Shown one piece after another: positions 17,988 to 26,777 of a DNA stretch of 64,000 nt (position 1 is its first letter; the number at the start of each line of letters is the position of its first letter). The notes below the pieces were generated by a model. That model saw nothing but the letters and a program-made list of their open reading frames with translations, ran no database searches and was not told the origin of the DNA. Both the position numbers and the translations under genes were made by a program. Source of the DNA: Burkholderia cepacia (GTDB lineage: Bacteria > Pseudomonadota > Gammaproteobacteria > Burkholderiales > Burkholderiaceae); NCBI RefSeq assembly GCF_029962485.1, contig NZ_CP073637.1, positions 2,418,001 through 2,482,000 of the forward strand, read 5' to 3'.

Positions 17988-19202
17988 TCAGGCGGCCTGC
18001 CGCGACGCGCCGCCGAGCACATCGGCGATCGCGTTGGCGACGTGGTCGACATTCGCATCGTTCAGGCCAGCGATGCACATGCGGCCGGAGCGCAGCAGAT
18101 AGACGCCGTGCGATGCACGCAACCGGTCGACGTCGGTCGCTGCCATGCCCGTGTAGCTGAACATCCCGCGCTGCGCGACGAGTGCGTCGAACGCACGGTC
18201 TGGCAGCCGCGCATCGAGCCGCGCCTTCAGTTCGCCGCGCATCCGCTTGATGCGCGTGCGCACCTGCGCGACCTCGTCTTCCCAGCGCGCGCGCAGCGCG
18301 TCGTCGTTCAGCACGGTCGACACGAGTTGCGCGCCGAACAGCGGTGGGCTCGAATAGGTGCGGCGCACGCCGGCCTGCAACTGACTCAGCACCGTCGCGG
18401 CCTCGCCCGCGTTCGCGCAGACGACCGACAGCCCGCCGACGCGCTCGCCGTACAGCGAGAAGTTCTTCGAAAACGAATTGCCGACGATCGCGGGCAACCC
18501 GGCATCGACGATCGCGCGCACGGCCCACGCGTCGTCGGCGAGACCGTCGCCGAAGCCCTGGTACGCCATGTCGAGAAACGGAATCAGCCCGCGCCGCGCG
18601 AGCACGTCGATCACCGCGCGCCACGCGTCGCGGCCGAGGTCGAGCCCCGTCGGGTTGTGGCAGCACGGCTGCAGCAGCACGACGCTGCGCGCCGGCAACG
18701 CATCGAGCGCGGCAAGCATCGCGTCGACGCGGATGTCATTGCGCAATGCGTCGTAGTACGGATACGTATGCACGTCGAGGCCGGCGGCCGAGAAGATCAC
18801 GCGGTGGTTGTCCCACGTCGGGTCGCTGATCCAGATCGCACTGTCGGGGAAATAGCGCTTCACGAATTCCGCGCCGAGCCGGATCGCGCCCGATCCGCCG
18901 AGAGTCTGAAGCGTCGCGATGCGCCCTTCCGCGAGCGCCGCGCAGTCGTCGCCGAACACGAGGCGCTGCACGCCCTGCCGATACGCGGCAAGCCCCTCCA
19001 TCGGCAGATAGGTGTGCGGCGCGCCGGCTTCGCGCAGACGCTCGGCCGCGATGCGCGTGCTGCCGAGAACCGGAATCCGGCCCGTGTCGTCGTAGTAGAG
19101 ACCGATGCTCAGGTTGACCTTGTGCGGATGCGCATCCTGCTGGAAGGCCTGGAACAGCGACAGGATCGGATCGCCCGGGTAGGCGGGAATGTGTTCGTAC
19201 AT
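17988..19202 (-). CDS. Aromatic amino acid aminotransferase (class I, TyrB/AspC type)
   Basis: 404 residues. The start (YEHIPAYPGDPILSL) aligns with the first residues of TyrB/AspC enzymes. PLP-binding signs are SDPTWDNHRVIF, CCHNPTGLDL with the conserved Asn, FLDMAYQGFG, and GNSFSKNFSLYGERVG with the Schiff-base Lys. The reaction is reversible transfer of an amino group from an aromatic, dicarboxylic or leucine-like amino acid to 2-oxoglutarate. The start at 19202 was chosen by family length; the 29 codons upstream are not conserved-looking. RidA, a porin and an amino-acid permease follow on the same strand, and an Lrp-type regulator is divergent, so this looks like an amino-acid utilisation unit. 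Confidence 0.9.
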   Translation of the reverse strand: MYEHIPAYPGDPILSLFQAFQQDAHPHKVNLSIGLYYDDTGRIPVLGSTRIAAERLREAGAPHTYLPMEGLAAYRQGVQRLVFGDDCAALAEGRIATLQTLGGSGAIRLGAEFVKRYFPDSAIWISDPTWDNHRVIFSAAGLDVHTYPYYDALRNDIRVDAMLAALDALPARSVVLLQPCCHNPTGLDLGRDAWRAVIDVLARRGLIPFLDMAYQGFGDGLADDAWAVRAIVDAGLPAIVGNSFSKNFSLYGERVGGLSVVCANAGEAATVLSQLQAGVRRTYSSPPLFGAQLVSTVLNDDALRARWEDEVAQVRTRIKRMRGELKARLDARLPDRAFDALVAQRGMFSYTGMAATDVDRLRASHGVYLLRSGRMCIAGLNDANVDHVANAIADVLGGASRQAA

Positions 19203-19393
19203 GGCGAAATGGCGGTAGAGGTTGAAAGCAGCGGCGCGACCGGCGGCATCACGTTGCGCCGGGATGGGCAGTCGGGACATGGGGCGCATGTTATCGAGGA
19301 CGAAATAGAATGAGCTTCACTTTTCGATGACGAACTCGCCAGATTGCAGTAGAGTCTGCGGATCCATTCTCAAAATTCACCGGATTCTGCGAA

Positions 19394-19876
19394 ATGACTC
19401 TGGATCGAACCGATATGCGGATCCTCCGGCACCTCGAACGGGACGGACGCATCAGCAATCAGGACCTCGCGAACGCGGTCGCGCTGTCGCCGTCGGCATG
19501 CCTGCGGCGCGTGAAACTGCTGGAGGAACGCGGCGCCATTACCGGGTATCGCTGCGCGATCGAGCCGAAGAAAGTCGGCGTCGCGTTCGAGGCGCTCGTG
19601 CATGTGTCGATGCGGCCTGACGTACCCGAGTGGCACGACCGGTTCGTGGAAGCGATCCAGCAGTGGCCGGAGGTCATCGCGGCGCAGATCGTCACGGGCG
19701 GGTCGAACTACGTGCTGGCGGTTCGCGCGCGCGACCTCGATCACTATTCGGATTTCGTGATCAACCGGCTGCACCGCGCCGCGGGCGTGATGTCGATCAA
19801 CTCGAGCATCGTGCTCGCGACGCTCAAGCGCGACGGGTCGATCCTGGATCTCGTCGAGCCGTCGACGGCCGGCTGA
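19394..19876 (+). CDS. Lrp/AsnC family transcriptional regulator
   Basis: 160 residues: an N-terminal helix-turn-helix (DRTDMRILRHLERDGRISNQ, then LSPSACLRRVKLLEERGAI) and a C-terminal RAM/ligand-binding domain (about 65-145) with the GGSNYVLAVRARDL strand. Such proteins form octamers and sense amino acids. The gene is divergent from the aminotransferase, with 191 bp between starts, and probably controls that transcription unit in response to its substrate. It ends about 80 bp before the tRNA gene. Confidence 0.94.
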   Translation: MTLDRTDMRILRHLERDGRISNQDLANAVALSPSACLRRVKLLEERGAITGYRCAIEPKKVGVAFEALVHVSMRPDVPEWHDRFVEAIQQWPEVIAAQIVTGGSNYVLAVRARDLDHYSDFVINRLHRAAGVMSINSSIVLATLKRDGSILDLVEPSTAG

Positions 19877-19958
19877 CCGATCGTTGCGCGGGCCTGAAAA
19901 ATATTTGCAGAAAGTACTTTACAGACCCTCAAAGCACTGACATAATTTCAGCTTCTTT

Positions 19959-20033
19959 GGGCGGTTAGCTCAGCGGTAGAGCACTGCCTTCACACGGCAG
20001 GGGTCACTGGTTCGATCCCAGTACCGCCCACCA
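19959..20033 (+). tRNA. tRNA-Val (anticodon CAC)
   Basis: A 75-base tRNA with encoded CCA. The acceptor stem pairs GGGCGGT (19959-19965) with ACCGCCC (20023-20029). The anticodon stem CTGCC/GGCAG encloses TTCACAC, giving anticodon CAC for valine codon GTG, and the T-loop GGTTCGATCCC is canonical. A terminator follows directly. Confidence 0.98.
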
Positions 20034-20041
20034 AAGAATTC

Positions 20042-20079
20042 AAGGCCCTGCGTCTCACGACGCAGGGCCTTTTCGTTTT
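20042..20079 (+). terminator. Intrinsic terminator after tRNA-Val
   Basis: A perfect 13-bp stem (20042-20054 with 20059-20071) with a 4-base loop is followed by a TTTTCGTTTT tract. It may also stop the convergent spuC transcript. Confidence 0.92.
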
Positions 20080-20155
20080 GGTGTCGCACTCGTCAAAGCG
20101 TGCACATCCGGGCGGCAATGCCGTCCCGGAACCACACCACGCACGCTGCACGGAC

Positions 20156-21550
20156 TTACCGTGCGTGCCCCACCCGCTCCGCCGTCGCATCGAACGCGCG
20201 CTTCGCCTTATCGACGATCTCGTCGACCTCCGCCTCACGAATCACGAGCGGCGGCGACAGCAACATCCGGTCGCCCGTCGCGCGCATGATCAGGTTGCCG
20301 TTGAAGCAGAAGTCGCGGCAGATCGTGCCAATATCGACATCCGCACCGAACCGCTCGCGCCGGCCGCGATCGCGCGCAAGCTGAACGCCCGCGACCAGCC
20401 CCGTACCCGCAATCTCGCCGACGACCGGATGATCACCCAGCGCGTCGCGCAGCCGGCGCTGGAAATACGGCCCGATGTCGTTCTTCACGCGCTCGACGAT
20501 CCCTTCGTCGCGCAGCAGCTTCAGGTTCGCGACCGCGACGGCCGCCGCCACCGGGTGGCCCGAGTACGTGAGCCCGTGATTGAATTCGCCGTTGTCGATG
20601 ATCGGCCGCGCCACGCGCTCGTGAATGCCGACCGCGCCCATCGGCACGTAGCCCGACGTGAGGCCCTTGGCCATCGTGATCAGATCCGGCTCGAAGCCGA
20701 AGTGCTGGTGCGCGAACCATTCGCCGGTCCGGCCGAAGCCGCCGATCACCTCGTCGGCCACGAGCAGGATGTCGTACTTGCGGCAGATCCGCTGGATTTC
20801 CGGCCAGTACGTCGACGGCGGGAAGATCACGCCGCCCGCGCCCTGGAACGGCTCACCGATGAACGCGGCGACGTTCTCCGCGCCGAGTTCGAGAATCTTC
20901 GCTTCGAGCTGCTGCGCGCGCGCGAGGCCGAACGCTTCCGGCGTCTCGCCCGGCTGCGCTTCGCCGAAGAAATACGGCTGGTCGATGTGCACGATGTGCT
21001 CGACCTTCGAGGGCATCTGCTCGTGCATGTAGCCCATCCCGCCGAGCGTGCCGCCTGCGATCGTCGAGCCGTGGTAGCCGTTCTTGCGCGAGATCACGTA
21101 TTTCTTCTGCGGCTTGCCCTGCACGCGCCAGTACTGGTGCACGAGGCGCAGCACGGTGTCGTTGCCTTCCGAGCCGCTGTTGCAATAGAAGAAGTGGTTG
21201 AAGCCGGCCGGCGTGACTTCCGCGAGCATCGCGGAGAGGTCGATCACCGGCGGGTGCGTGGTCTTGAAGAACGTGTTGTAGAACGGCAGTTCCTGCAGCT
21301 GGCGATACGCGGCGTCGGCGAGTTCCTTGCGGCCGTAGCCGACATTCACGCACCACAGGCCGGCCATGCCGTCGATGACCTTGTTGCCTTCCGAATCCCA
21401 CAGGTAGACGCCGTCGGCCTTCACGATCACGCGGCTGCCGGCGCGGTTCAGCGCGCCCATGTCCGAGAACGGGTGGATGTGGTGCGCGGCGTCGAGCGCG
21501 CGGTATTCGGCGGTCGAGTGCGGCGAGAAGGCTTCGTTTCGATCGATCAT
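20156..21550 (-). CDS. spuC: Class III aminotransferase, putrescine-pyruvate transaminase-like
   Basis: 464 residues. PLP enzyme signs are NSGSEGNDTVLRLVHQYW, EPFQGAGGVIFPP, LLVADEVIGGFGRTGEWF and MAKGLTSGYVPMGA, whose Lys (about residue 294) should bind PLP. Closest remembered relatives are SpuC enzymes of Pseudomonas, which move the amino group of putrescine (or gamma-glutamylated or other polyamines) to pyruvate. The gene is third in a tight operon after a glutamine-amidotransferase-like hydrolase and a glutamine-synthetase-like ligase, the same order as Pseudomonas aeruginosa spuABC. This context supports the call; related omega-transaminases could have other amine donors. Confidence 0.85.
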   Translation of the reverse strand: MIDRNEAFSPHSTAEYRALDAAHHIHPFSDMGALNRAGSRVIVKADGVYLWDSEGNKVIDGMAGLWCVNVGYGRKELADAAYRQLQELPFYNTFFKTTHPPVIDLSAMLAEVTPAGFNHFFYCNSGSEGNDTVLRLVHQYWRVQGKPQKKYVISRKNGYHGSTIAGGTLGGMGYMHEQMPSKVEHIVHIDQPYFFGEAQPGETPEAFGLARAQQLEAKILELGAENVAAFIGEPFQGAGGVIFPPSTYWPEIQRICRKYDILLVADEVIGGFGRTGEWFAHQHFGFEPDLITMAKGLTSGYVPMGAVGIHERVARPIIDNGEFNHGLTYSGHPVAAAVAVANLKLLRDEGIVERVKNDIGPYFQRRLRDALGDHPVVGEIAGTGLVAGVQLARDRGRRERFGADVDIGTICRDFCFNGNLIMRATGDRMLLSPPLVIREAEVDEIVDKAKRAFDATAERVGHAR

Positions 21551-21578
21551 GTTTCCTCCGTAAAACAGCGCCGCACGT

Positions 21579-22916
21579 TCATACGTGCAGCAGCAGATGT
21601 CTGCGTTCCCACGAGCTGATCACGCGGAAGAACGCTTCGTATTCGGTTTCCTTCAATGCCAGGTAAGCCTTCACGAACTTGTCGCCCAGGATGCCGGCGA
21701 GCGGCTCGCATGCGGCCATCAACGAGATGCCCTCTTCGAGGTTGCGCGGCAACTGGTAAGGCAGGTCGTAACCGTCCGATGCGATCGGCTCGGTCGGCGC
21801 GAGTTGCTGCGTCATGCCGAGATAACCGGCGGCGAGCGTTGCCGCGAACACGAGGTACGGGTTGCAGTCGACGCCCGGAATTCGGTTCTCGATGCGGCGC
21901 GCGACAGGGCTCGACTGCGGGATGCGGAAGCCGACCGTGCGGTTGTCGTAGCCCCACTGCACGTTGATCGGCGCGGCCATGAAACGCGATAGCCGGCGGT
22001 ACGAATTGATGTACGGCGCGAAGATCGGCATCAGCGCCGGCGTGTATCTCTGCAGCCCCGCGAGGTAGCTGTGGAACAGCGGCGACACCGAACCGTCCTC
22101 GCCTGCGAACAGGTTCCGCCCGGTGTGCATGTCCGCCAGGCTCTGGTGAATGTGCATCGCGGATCCCGGTTCGTTTTCCATCGGCTTGGCCATGAAAGTC
22201 GCGTACATGTTGTGACGCAGCGCGGCCTCGCGCACCGTGCGCTTGAACAGGAACACCTGGTCGGCCAACGGCAGCGCGTCGCCGTGCACGAAGTTGATCT
22301 CCATCTGCGCGGCACCGACTTCATGGATCAGCGTCTCGATATCGAGGCCCTGCATTTCGCAGTACTCGTAGATGTCCTCGAATAGCGGATCGAACTCGTT
22401 GACGGCCTCGATCGAATACGACTGGCGGCCCGTTTCCGCGCGCCCCGTGCGACCGATCGGCGGACGCAGCGGCAGGTCGGGATCGGCATTCATGTCGACG
22501 AGATAGAACTCGAGCTCCGGCGCGACGACGGGTTTCCAGCCCTTTTCCTTGTACAGGTCGAGCACGCGGCGCAGTACGTAGCGCGGCGAGATCTCGACCG
22601 GCGAGCCGTCGAAATGCACGCAGTCGTGGATCACCTGCGCGGTCGGATCGACGGCCCACGGGATCAGGCAAATCGTCGACGGATCGGGCACGCACACCAT
22701 GTCGGGATCGGTCACGCCGGTCAGTGTGCCGTCCTCCGGATAGTCGCCGGTGACGGTCTGCACCATCACGGCCTGCGGCAGCCGCATCGATTCGCCGGAT
22801 TCGAACTTGTTGCGCGGGATGATCTTGCCGCGCGCGATGCCGGCCATGTCGGGGATGATCGCTTCGACCTCGGTGATGCGGTGCTGCCGCAGGAATTCGC
22901 TCAGTTCGGGTTGCAT
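21579..22916 (-). CDS. spuB: Glutamine synthetase-like gamma-glutamylpolyamine ligase
   Basis: 445 residues with the glutamine-synthetase fold: an N-terminal beta-grasp region, then VAPELEFYLVD (metal-binding Glu residues), VGAAQMEINFVHGDALPLAD, and GSAMHIHQSL with the HxH-type active-site strand, and ENRIPGVDCNPYLVFAA. True GlnA is about 470 residues and carries an adenylylation loop not visible here. PuuA/SpuB-type members ligate glutamate to putrescine using ATP, the first step of the gamma-glutamylated putrescine route. It starts 12 bp after spuA and ends 28 bp before spuC, so the three genes are an operon. Confidence 0.87.
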   Translation of the reverse strand: MQPELSEFLRQHRITEVEAIIPDMAGIARGKIIPRNKFESGESMRLPQAVMVQTVTGDYPEDGTLTGVTDPDMVCVPDPSTICLIPWAVDPTAQVIHDCVHFDGSPVEISPRYVLRRVLDLYKEKGWKPVVAPELEFYLVDMNADPDLPLRPPIGRTGRAETGRQSYSIEAVNEFDPLFEDIYEYCEMQGLDIETLIHEVGAAQMEINFVHGDALPLADQVFLFKRTVREAALRHNMYATFMAKPMENEPGSAMHIHQSLADMHTGRNLFAGEDGSVSPLFHSYLAGLQRYTPALMPIFAPYINSYRRLSRFMAAPINVQWGYDNRTVGFRIPQSSPVARRIENRIPGVDCNPYLVFAATLAAGYLGMTQQLAPTEPIASDGYDLPYQLPRNLEEGISLMAACEPLAGILGDKFVKAYLALKETEYEAFFRVISSWERRHLLLHV

Positions 22917-22928
22917 GATCGGCCTCGT

Positions 22929-23735
22929 TCAGTCGACGTCGGATGCAGCCGGCGACGCCATCGCGCCGCCGGCTGCATGAATGCGGTGCGTCATGCGCGC
23001 GCGGCACGCCGCGCCGAATGCCGCGAAGATGTCGCGCGACAGCGGCTGTTCCGCGTAGCGCCATTCGGGATGCCACTGCACGCCGAGCGCGAACGCACGC
23101 GCGCCGCGCACGCTGACGGCCTCGACGAGCCCGTCGGGTGCACTCGCCTCGACAGCGAGCCCCGCGCCGAGGCGAGCGATGCCCTGATCGTGCAGCGAAT
23201 TGACCGTCGCCTCGTGCGCGCCGCGCGCGATCCGCTGCAGCAGGCCGCCCGGCGCGAGTTGCACGGCGTGTGCGGGGCCGTACTGCCGTTCGAGCGGATC
23301 GGCCGGCCGTTCGCGATGATCGTCGAAGCCGTTCATCGCGTGCAGCCGCTGATGCAGCGTGCCGCCGTATGCGACGTTCAGCTCCTGCATGCCGCGGCAG
23401 ATCGCGAGCACGGGCACGCCCGCATCGATCGCCGCGCGGATCAGCGGCAGCGCGGTCGCATCGCGCGCGGGGTCGTGCAATGTGTCGGGCGCGCTCGCGG
23501 CACCGCCGTAATGATGCGGTTCGACGTTCGAGTAGCTGCCGGTAAACAGCAACCCGTCGACCGCCGCGACGATGGCTTCGGCCGGCTGGCGCGCGCCGAG
23601 CGCGGGCAGCACGAACGCCAGCGCGCCGGCGCCGTCGACGAGCGCGGCCAGGTACTTCTCGCCGGCCGTGTGATTCGGATGCGCACCGCGCAGGATGCGG
23701 TCGGCGGTGACGGCTACGATCGGGCGCGCACGCAT
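22929..23735 (-). CDS. spuA: Gamma-glutamyl-GABA hydrolase-like class I glutamine amidotransferase
   Basis: 268 residues of the PuuD/SpuA branch (Peptidase C26). The nucleophile Cys113 lies in AICRGMQELNVAYGG and the catalytic His-Glu pair in GVQWHPEWRY. The enzyme releases GABA and glutamate from gamma-glutamyl-GABA. The start at 23735 has AGGGAGGG six to seven bases before it; the longer frame to 23816 has no site and a different composition. This is the first gene of the operon, so the promoter must lie in the 750-bp region upstream, which holds a candidate operator. Confidence 0.88.
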   Translation of the reverse strand: MRARPIVAVTADRILRGAHPNHTAGEKYLAALVDGAGALAFVLPALGARQPAEAIVAAVDGLLFTGSYSNVEPHHYGGAASAPDTLHDPARDATALPLIRAAIDAGVPVLAICRGMQELNVAYGGTLHQRLHAMNGFDDHRERPADPLERQYGPAHAVQLAPGGLLQRIARGAHEATVNSLHDQGIARLGAGLAVEASAPDGLVEAVSVRGARAFALGVQWHPEWRYAEQPLSRDIFAAFGAACRARMTHRIHAAGGAMASPAASDVD

Positions 23736-24311
23736 GAGCGTCCCTCCCTCTGCGGTAATCGCGCGCCACACGCGTGCGCACGGGACGATGACGGCCTGCG
23801 GTTGCGCCGCACGCACGCGCAGTCACGCAGCGCGTACGCATGCGCGATCCTGCCGCGCGGACGATGCGCCAAGCGGCGGTGCGGCCCGGGACGGATGCGG
23901 AAAAGGACGCTAGGGCAACAAGGATGCGCTGCCGTCGCACTGCACCGCGCTGAACACGTGCGCGGTCACGAGGTTGAAGCGGCGCAGGCCGCGATGGGAA
24001 ATGGCGAAGAAACGAGGCTCGCGTAAAGGGGCGGCACGCGTGCCGCAATCAGCATGCCGGTTCGGCCCGGCCTGAGGCGGCGCGCCCGCCGACGGACTTC
24101 GCGTCCGGCGTATCGAAGGGCTGGCGGCTTTCACGATCGTACTCGACTGACTGAAGGAGGCAGGACACGCGTCGCGATGAAGCGCATGCGGCAAAGCCGC
24201 GCTGCGACACGTCGGCAAGGTGTCTCGCAGCGGATTCCGGCGCGGTTTGAGCATTGTCGATGCCCTCGCCGCCGGTGCGCGCGTGACGACTTCCTGACAT
24301 TCAGCTTATAT
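23736..24311. other. Gene-poor region upstream of spuA
   Basis: No convincing gene is seen in these 576 bases. An open frame on the minus strand at 23910-24254 has no recognisable domain, no ribosome-binding site and poor codon bias. The region probably serves as a long leader or promoter region for the spu operon. Confidence 0.5.
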
Positions 24312-24341
24312 CACCTAAAAATTGCGTCAAATTTTCAGGTG
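24312..24341. promoter_or_regulatory. AT-rich palindrome, candidate operator of the spu operon
   Basis: CACCTAAAAATT (24312-24323) and AATTTTCAGGTG (24330-24341) form a 12-bp dyad with one mismatch and a 6-base centre, in otherwise GC-rich DNA. On the minus strand it overlaps TTGACG and TATAAG promoter-like hexamers, though their 14-bp spacing is short. It lies about 580 bp upstream of spuA. Confidence 0.5.
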
Positions 24342-24364
24342 CCGATGACGACATCGATCAGACG

Positions 24365-24399
24365 AAAAAAACGGCATCGATCTCAGCGATCGATGCCGT
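24365..24399 (-). terminator. Intrinsic terminator of the hut operon
   Basis: A perfect 12-bp stem (24371-24382 with 24388-24399) and 5-base loop. On the minus strand it is followed by seven T residues (complement of 24365-24371). It lies 88 bp after the hutG stop and closes the operon. Confidence 0.9.
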
Positions 24400-24486
24400 G
24401 TTGTGCATCGCGTCGGCGCGCATGCTGCGTGCTGGCGGGCCGCCACGCCCTGCTCCGCCGCGCTGCCGCATGCGCACGTCCCGCGT

Positions 24487-25284
24487 TCAGCGATGGGCGA
24501 GCGCAGTCTCGACGAGCGTCTGCAGCAGCGGTGCGATCCGTGCCGCACGCGCTTCGTCGTACGCGTACGGACGCGTCTCTTCCATGTAGGTGATCTGCGA
24601 CAGCTCGAGCTGCACGGCCTCGACACCCGTGTCGGGCACGCCGTAGTGACGCGTGATGTAGCCGCCCTTGAAGCGCCCGTTCGCGATGGCCGTATAGCCG
24701 CCATGCGCGAGCACGCGCGCAGCCAGTGCCTCCGCGAGGCCCGGTGTGGCCGTCACGCCGCTCGACGTGCCGAAATTGAAGTCCGGCAGGCGGCCTTCGA
24801 AGAAGCGCGGCACATGCGAGCGGATCGAATGCGCTTCCCACACGAGCACGCGGCCGTGCTCGCGCTTCAGGCGTGCAATCTCGCCCTGCAGCGCGTCGTG
24901 ATACGGCAGCCAGTAGCGGTCGCGGCGGCGCATGATCTCGTCGTTGCCGGGCAGCGCGTTCGCCGGATAGAGCGGCGCCTTGTCGAACGTATCGACCGGC
25001 ACGAGCCCGGTGGTGTCCTGGCCCGGATACAGGTTCTCGTTGTCGGGCGGACGGTTCAGGTCGACGACGTAACGCGCGTGCGACGGCACGAGGATCGATG
25101 CGCCGAGATCGGCCGCGAAGCCGTACAGCCGCTCGAGATGCCAGTCGCAATCGTCGACGAACCGCGCGTCGGGCGTCATCGTCGCGGCGATGTCGTCGGG
25201 GATGTGCGTGCCTGCGTGCGGAATCGAGATCAGCAGCGGCAGCGTGCCCTGCTTCAGCGTGAATACAGCCGGTTGTTCAGTCAT
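24487..25284 (-). CDS. hutG: N-formylglutamate deformylase (N-formylglutamate amidohydrolase)
   Basis: 265 residues. LLISIPHAGTHIPDDIA near the N-terminus, HARYVVDLNRPPDN, and VWEAHSIRSHVPRFFEG carry the His and Glu residues expected for the zinc site of this family. It splits N-formylglutamate to glutamate and formate, the last step of the five-step histidine pathway. It is the last gene of the hut operon, 59 bp after hutF, with an intergenic hairpin before it and a terminator after it. Presence with hutF shows that the formylglutamate route is used rather than direct formiminoglutamase. Confidence 0.94.
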   Translation of the reverse strand: MTEQPAVFTLKQGTLPLLISIPHAGTHIPDDIAATMTPDARFVDDCDWHLERLYGFAADLGASILVPSHARYVVDLNRPPDNENLYPGQDTTGLVPVDTFDKAPLYPANALPGNDEIMRRRDRYWLPYHDALQGEIARLKREHGRVLVWEAHSIRSHVPRFFEGRLPDFNFGTSSGVTATPGLAEALAARVLAHGGYTAIANGRFKGGYITRHYGVPDTGVEAVQLELSQITYMEETRPYAYDEARAARIAPLLQTLVETALAHR

Positions 25285-25306
25285 GTCGCATCACCGTAAG
25301 AGTCTG

Positions 25307-25333
25307 CCGGCGCACGCGCGCGGCGTGCGCCGG
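25307..25333 (-). other. Hairpin between hutF and hutG
   Basis: A perfect 11-bp stem (25307-25317 with 25323-25333) with a 5-base loop lies in the 59-bp gap between hutF and hutG. It has no T-run, so it may stabilise or partly attenuate the operon mRNA. Confidence 0.45.
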
Positions 25334-25343
25334 TTGCCGCGCG

Positions 25344-26720
25344 TCAGCGCAGCAGTTGCGCCAGCGCGGCGCGGTAGTCGGCATACGCAGCGGCTTCGTC
25401 GCGATGGCGGCGGCCGCTCACGACGCGCTCGCCGCCCGTGTAGACGTCGAGCACGGGTGTATCGCCATGCTCGGCGAACACGATACCCGACAGCCACGAC
25501 GTGCTGTCGTGTTCGGCGATCGCCGGATGATCGCGATCGAGCACGAGCCAGTCGGCACGGCAGCCTTCGCGCAGCGCACCGACGCGCCGCCCGCTTGCCT
25601 GTGCGCCGCCCGCGAGCGATGCGTCGAACAAACGATCGGCGACATGCGCCTGCGACTCGCTCGCCAGCACGTTGCGCGCGCGATGCACGAGCCGCTGCCC
25701 GTATTCGAGCAGGCGCAGCTCCGAGCGCCAGTCGACCGATGCGTGGCTGTCCGAGCCGACGCCGATCACGCCGCCCTGCGCGAGATAGTCGACGGCCGGG
25801 AACACACCGTCGCCGAGGTTCGCTTCGGTCGTCAGGCACAGGCCGGCGACCGCACGACGCTTTGCGAGCGCGGCCGTTTCGGCCGCATCGACGTGCGTCG
25901 CGTGCACGAGGCACCAGCGCGCATCGACGTCGAATCGGTCGAGCAGCCACTGGACGGGACGCGCGCCGTATGCGCGCACGCAGTCGTCGACTTCGGCCGT
26001 CTGCTCGGCGATATGGATGTGAACAGGTGCGTCGTCGGGCAGCCCGTCGATCAGCGTGCGCAAGCCGTTCTCCGACACCGCGCGCAGCGAGTGCGGCGCC
26101 ACGCCATAGCGCAGGCCGCCGTGCTCGGGCGCCGCGCGACGCATCGTGTCGAGTAGTTCGAGCAGGCCGTCGGGCGTGTTGATGAAGCGGCGCTGGTCGT
26201 CGCGCGGCGGCTTGTTGCCGAAGCCGGCGAACTGGTACGACACGGGCAGCATCGTGATGCCGATGCCGGCCGAGCGTGCGGCATCGATCACGCGCGTGCC
26301 CAGCTCCGCGATCTGCGGATAGCGCGAGCCATCCTGTGCGTGATGCACGTAATGGAATTCGCACACCGACGTGTAGCCGCACTTGAGCATCTCGACATAC
26401 AGCCAGCGTGCGATCGCCGCGAGCGCGTCAGGCGTGATCTTCAGCGCGAATCGGTACATCAGGTCGCGCCAGCTCCAGAAGCTGTCGGCGGGATTCGCGC
26501 GGTATTCGGTGAGCCCCGCCATCGCGCGCTGGAATGCGTGCGAATGCAGGTTCGGCATGCCGGGCATCACCGGCCCGGCCGCACGCGCGACGCCTGCCGG
26601 CGCATCGGTATCGGGCATCACGCCGGTCAGCGTGCCGGCCGCGTCCCAGCGCAGCAGCACATTGCGGCGCCAGCCGTCGGGCAGGTATGCATGGTCCGCG
26701 AACAACATGGTGTCGGTCAT
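25344..26720 (-). CDS. hutF: Formimidoylglutamate deiminase
   Basis: 458 residues of the amidohydrolase superfamily. MPNLHSHAFQRAMAGL holds the HxH metal pair, EFHYVHH and HIAEQTAEV follow, and LVHATHVD and GVGSDSHAS supply the later His and Asp ligands. It converts N-formimino-L-glutamate to N-formylglutamate and ammonia. It lies 57 bp after hutI and before hutG in the hut operon. The family is typical of Pseudomonas and Burkholderia histidine catabolism. Confidence 0.95.
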   Translation of the reverse strand: MTDTMLFADHAYLPDGWRRNVLLRWDAAGTLTGVMPDTDAPAGVARAAGPVMPGMPNLHSHAFQRAMAGLTEYRANPADSFWSWRDLMYRFALKITPDALAAIARWLYVEMLKCGYTSVCEFHYVHHAQDGSRYPQIAELGTRVIDAARSAGIGITMLPVSYQFAGFGNKPPRDDQRRFINTPDGLLELLDTMRRAAPEHGGLRYGVAPHSLRAVSENGLRTLIDGLPDDAPVHIHIAEQTAEVDDCVRAYGARPVQWLLDRFDVDARWCLVHATHVDAAETAALAKRRAVAGLCLTTEANLGDGVFPAVDYLAQGGVIGVGSDSHASVDWRSELRLLEYGQRLVHRARNVLASESQAHVADRLFDASLAGGAQASGRRVGALREGCRADWLVLDRDHPAIAEHDSTSWLSGIVFAEHGDTPVLDVYTGGERVVSGRRHRDEAAAYADYRAALAQLLR

Positions 26721-26777
26721 TCTGATTCCTTGTCGAGCGGCCGGATCACACGCGAACGTGCCCGGCCCCCTGCAAAA

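Noticed and set aside
19990..20238. Open frame of 82 codons on the minus strand ending in GTGIEPVTPAV
   Set aside because: Its end is the antisense of the tRNA-Val gene and terminator; this tRNA-derived peptide is a well-known false annotation.
23910..24254. 114-codon open frame upstream of spuA
   Set aside because: No domain, no ribosome-binding site and weak codon bias; it lies in a region better explained as promoter or leader.
24312..24341. Terminator for a gene above the spu operon
   Set aside because: The dyad is AT-rich with a mismatch and the true hut terminator with a seven-T run lies 24 bp away.
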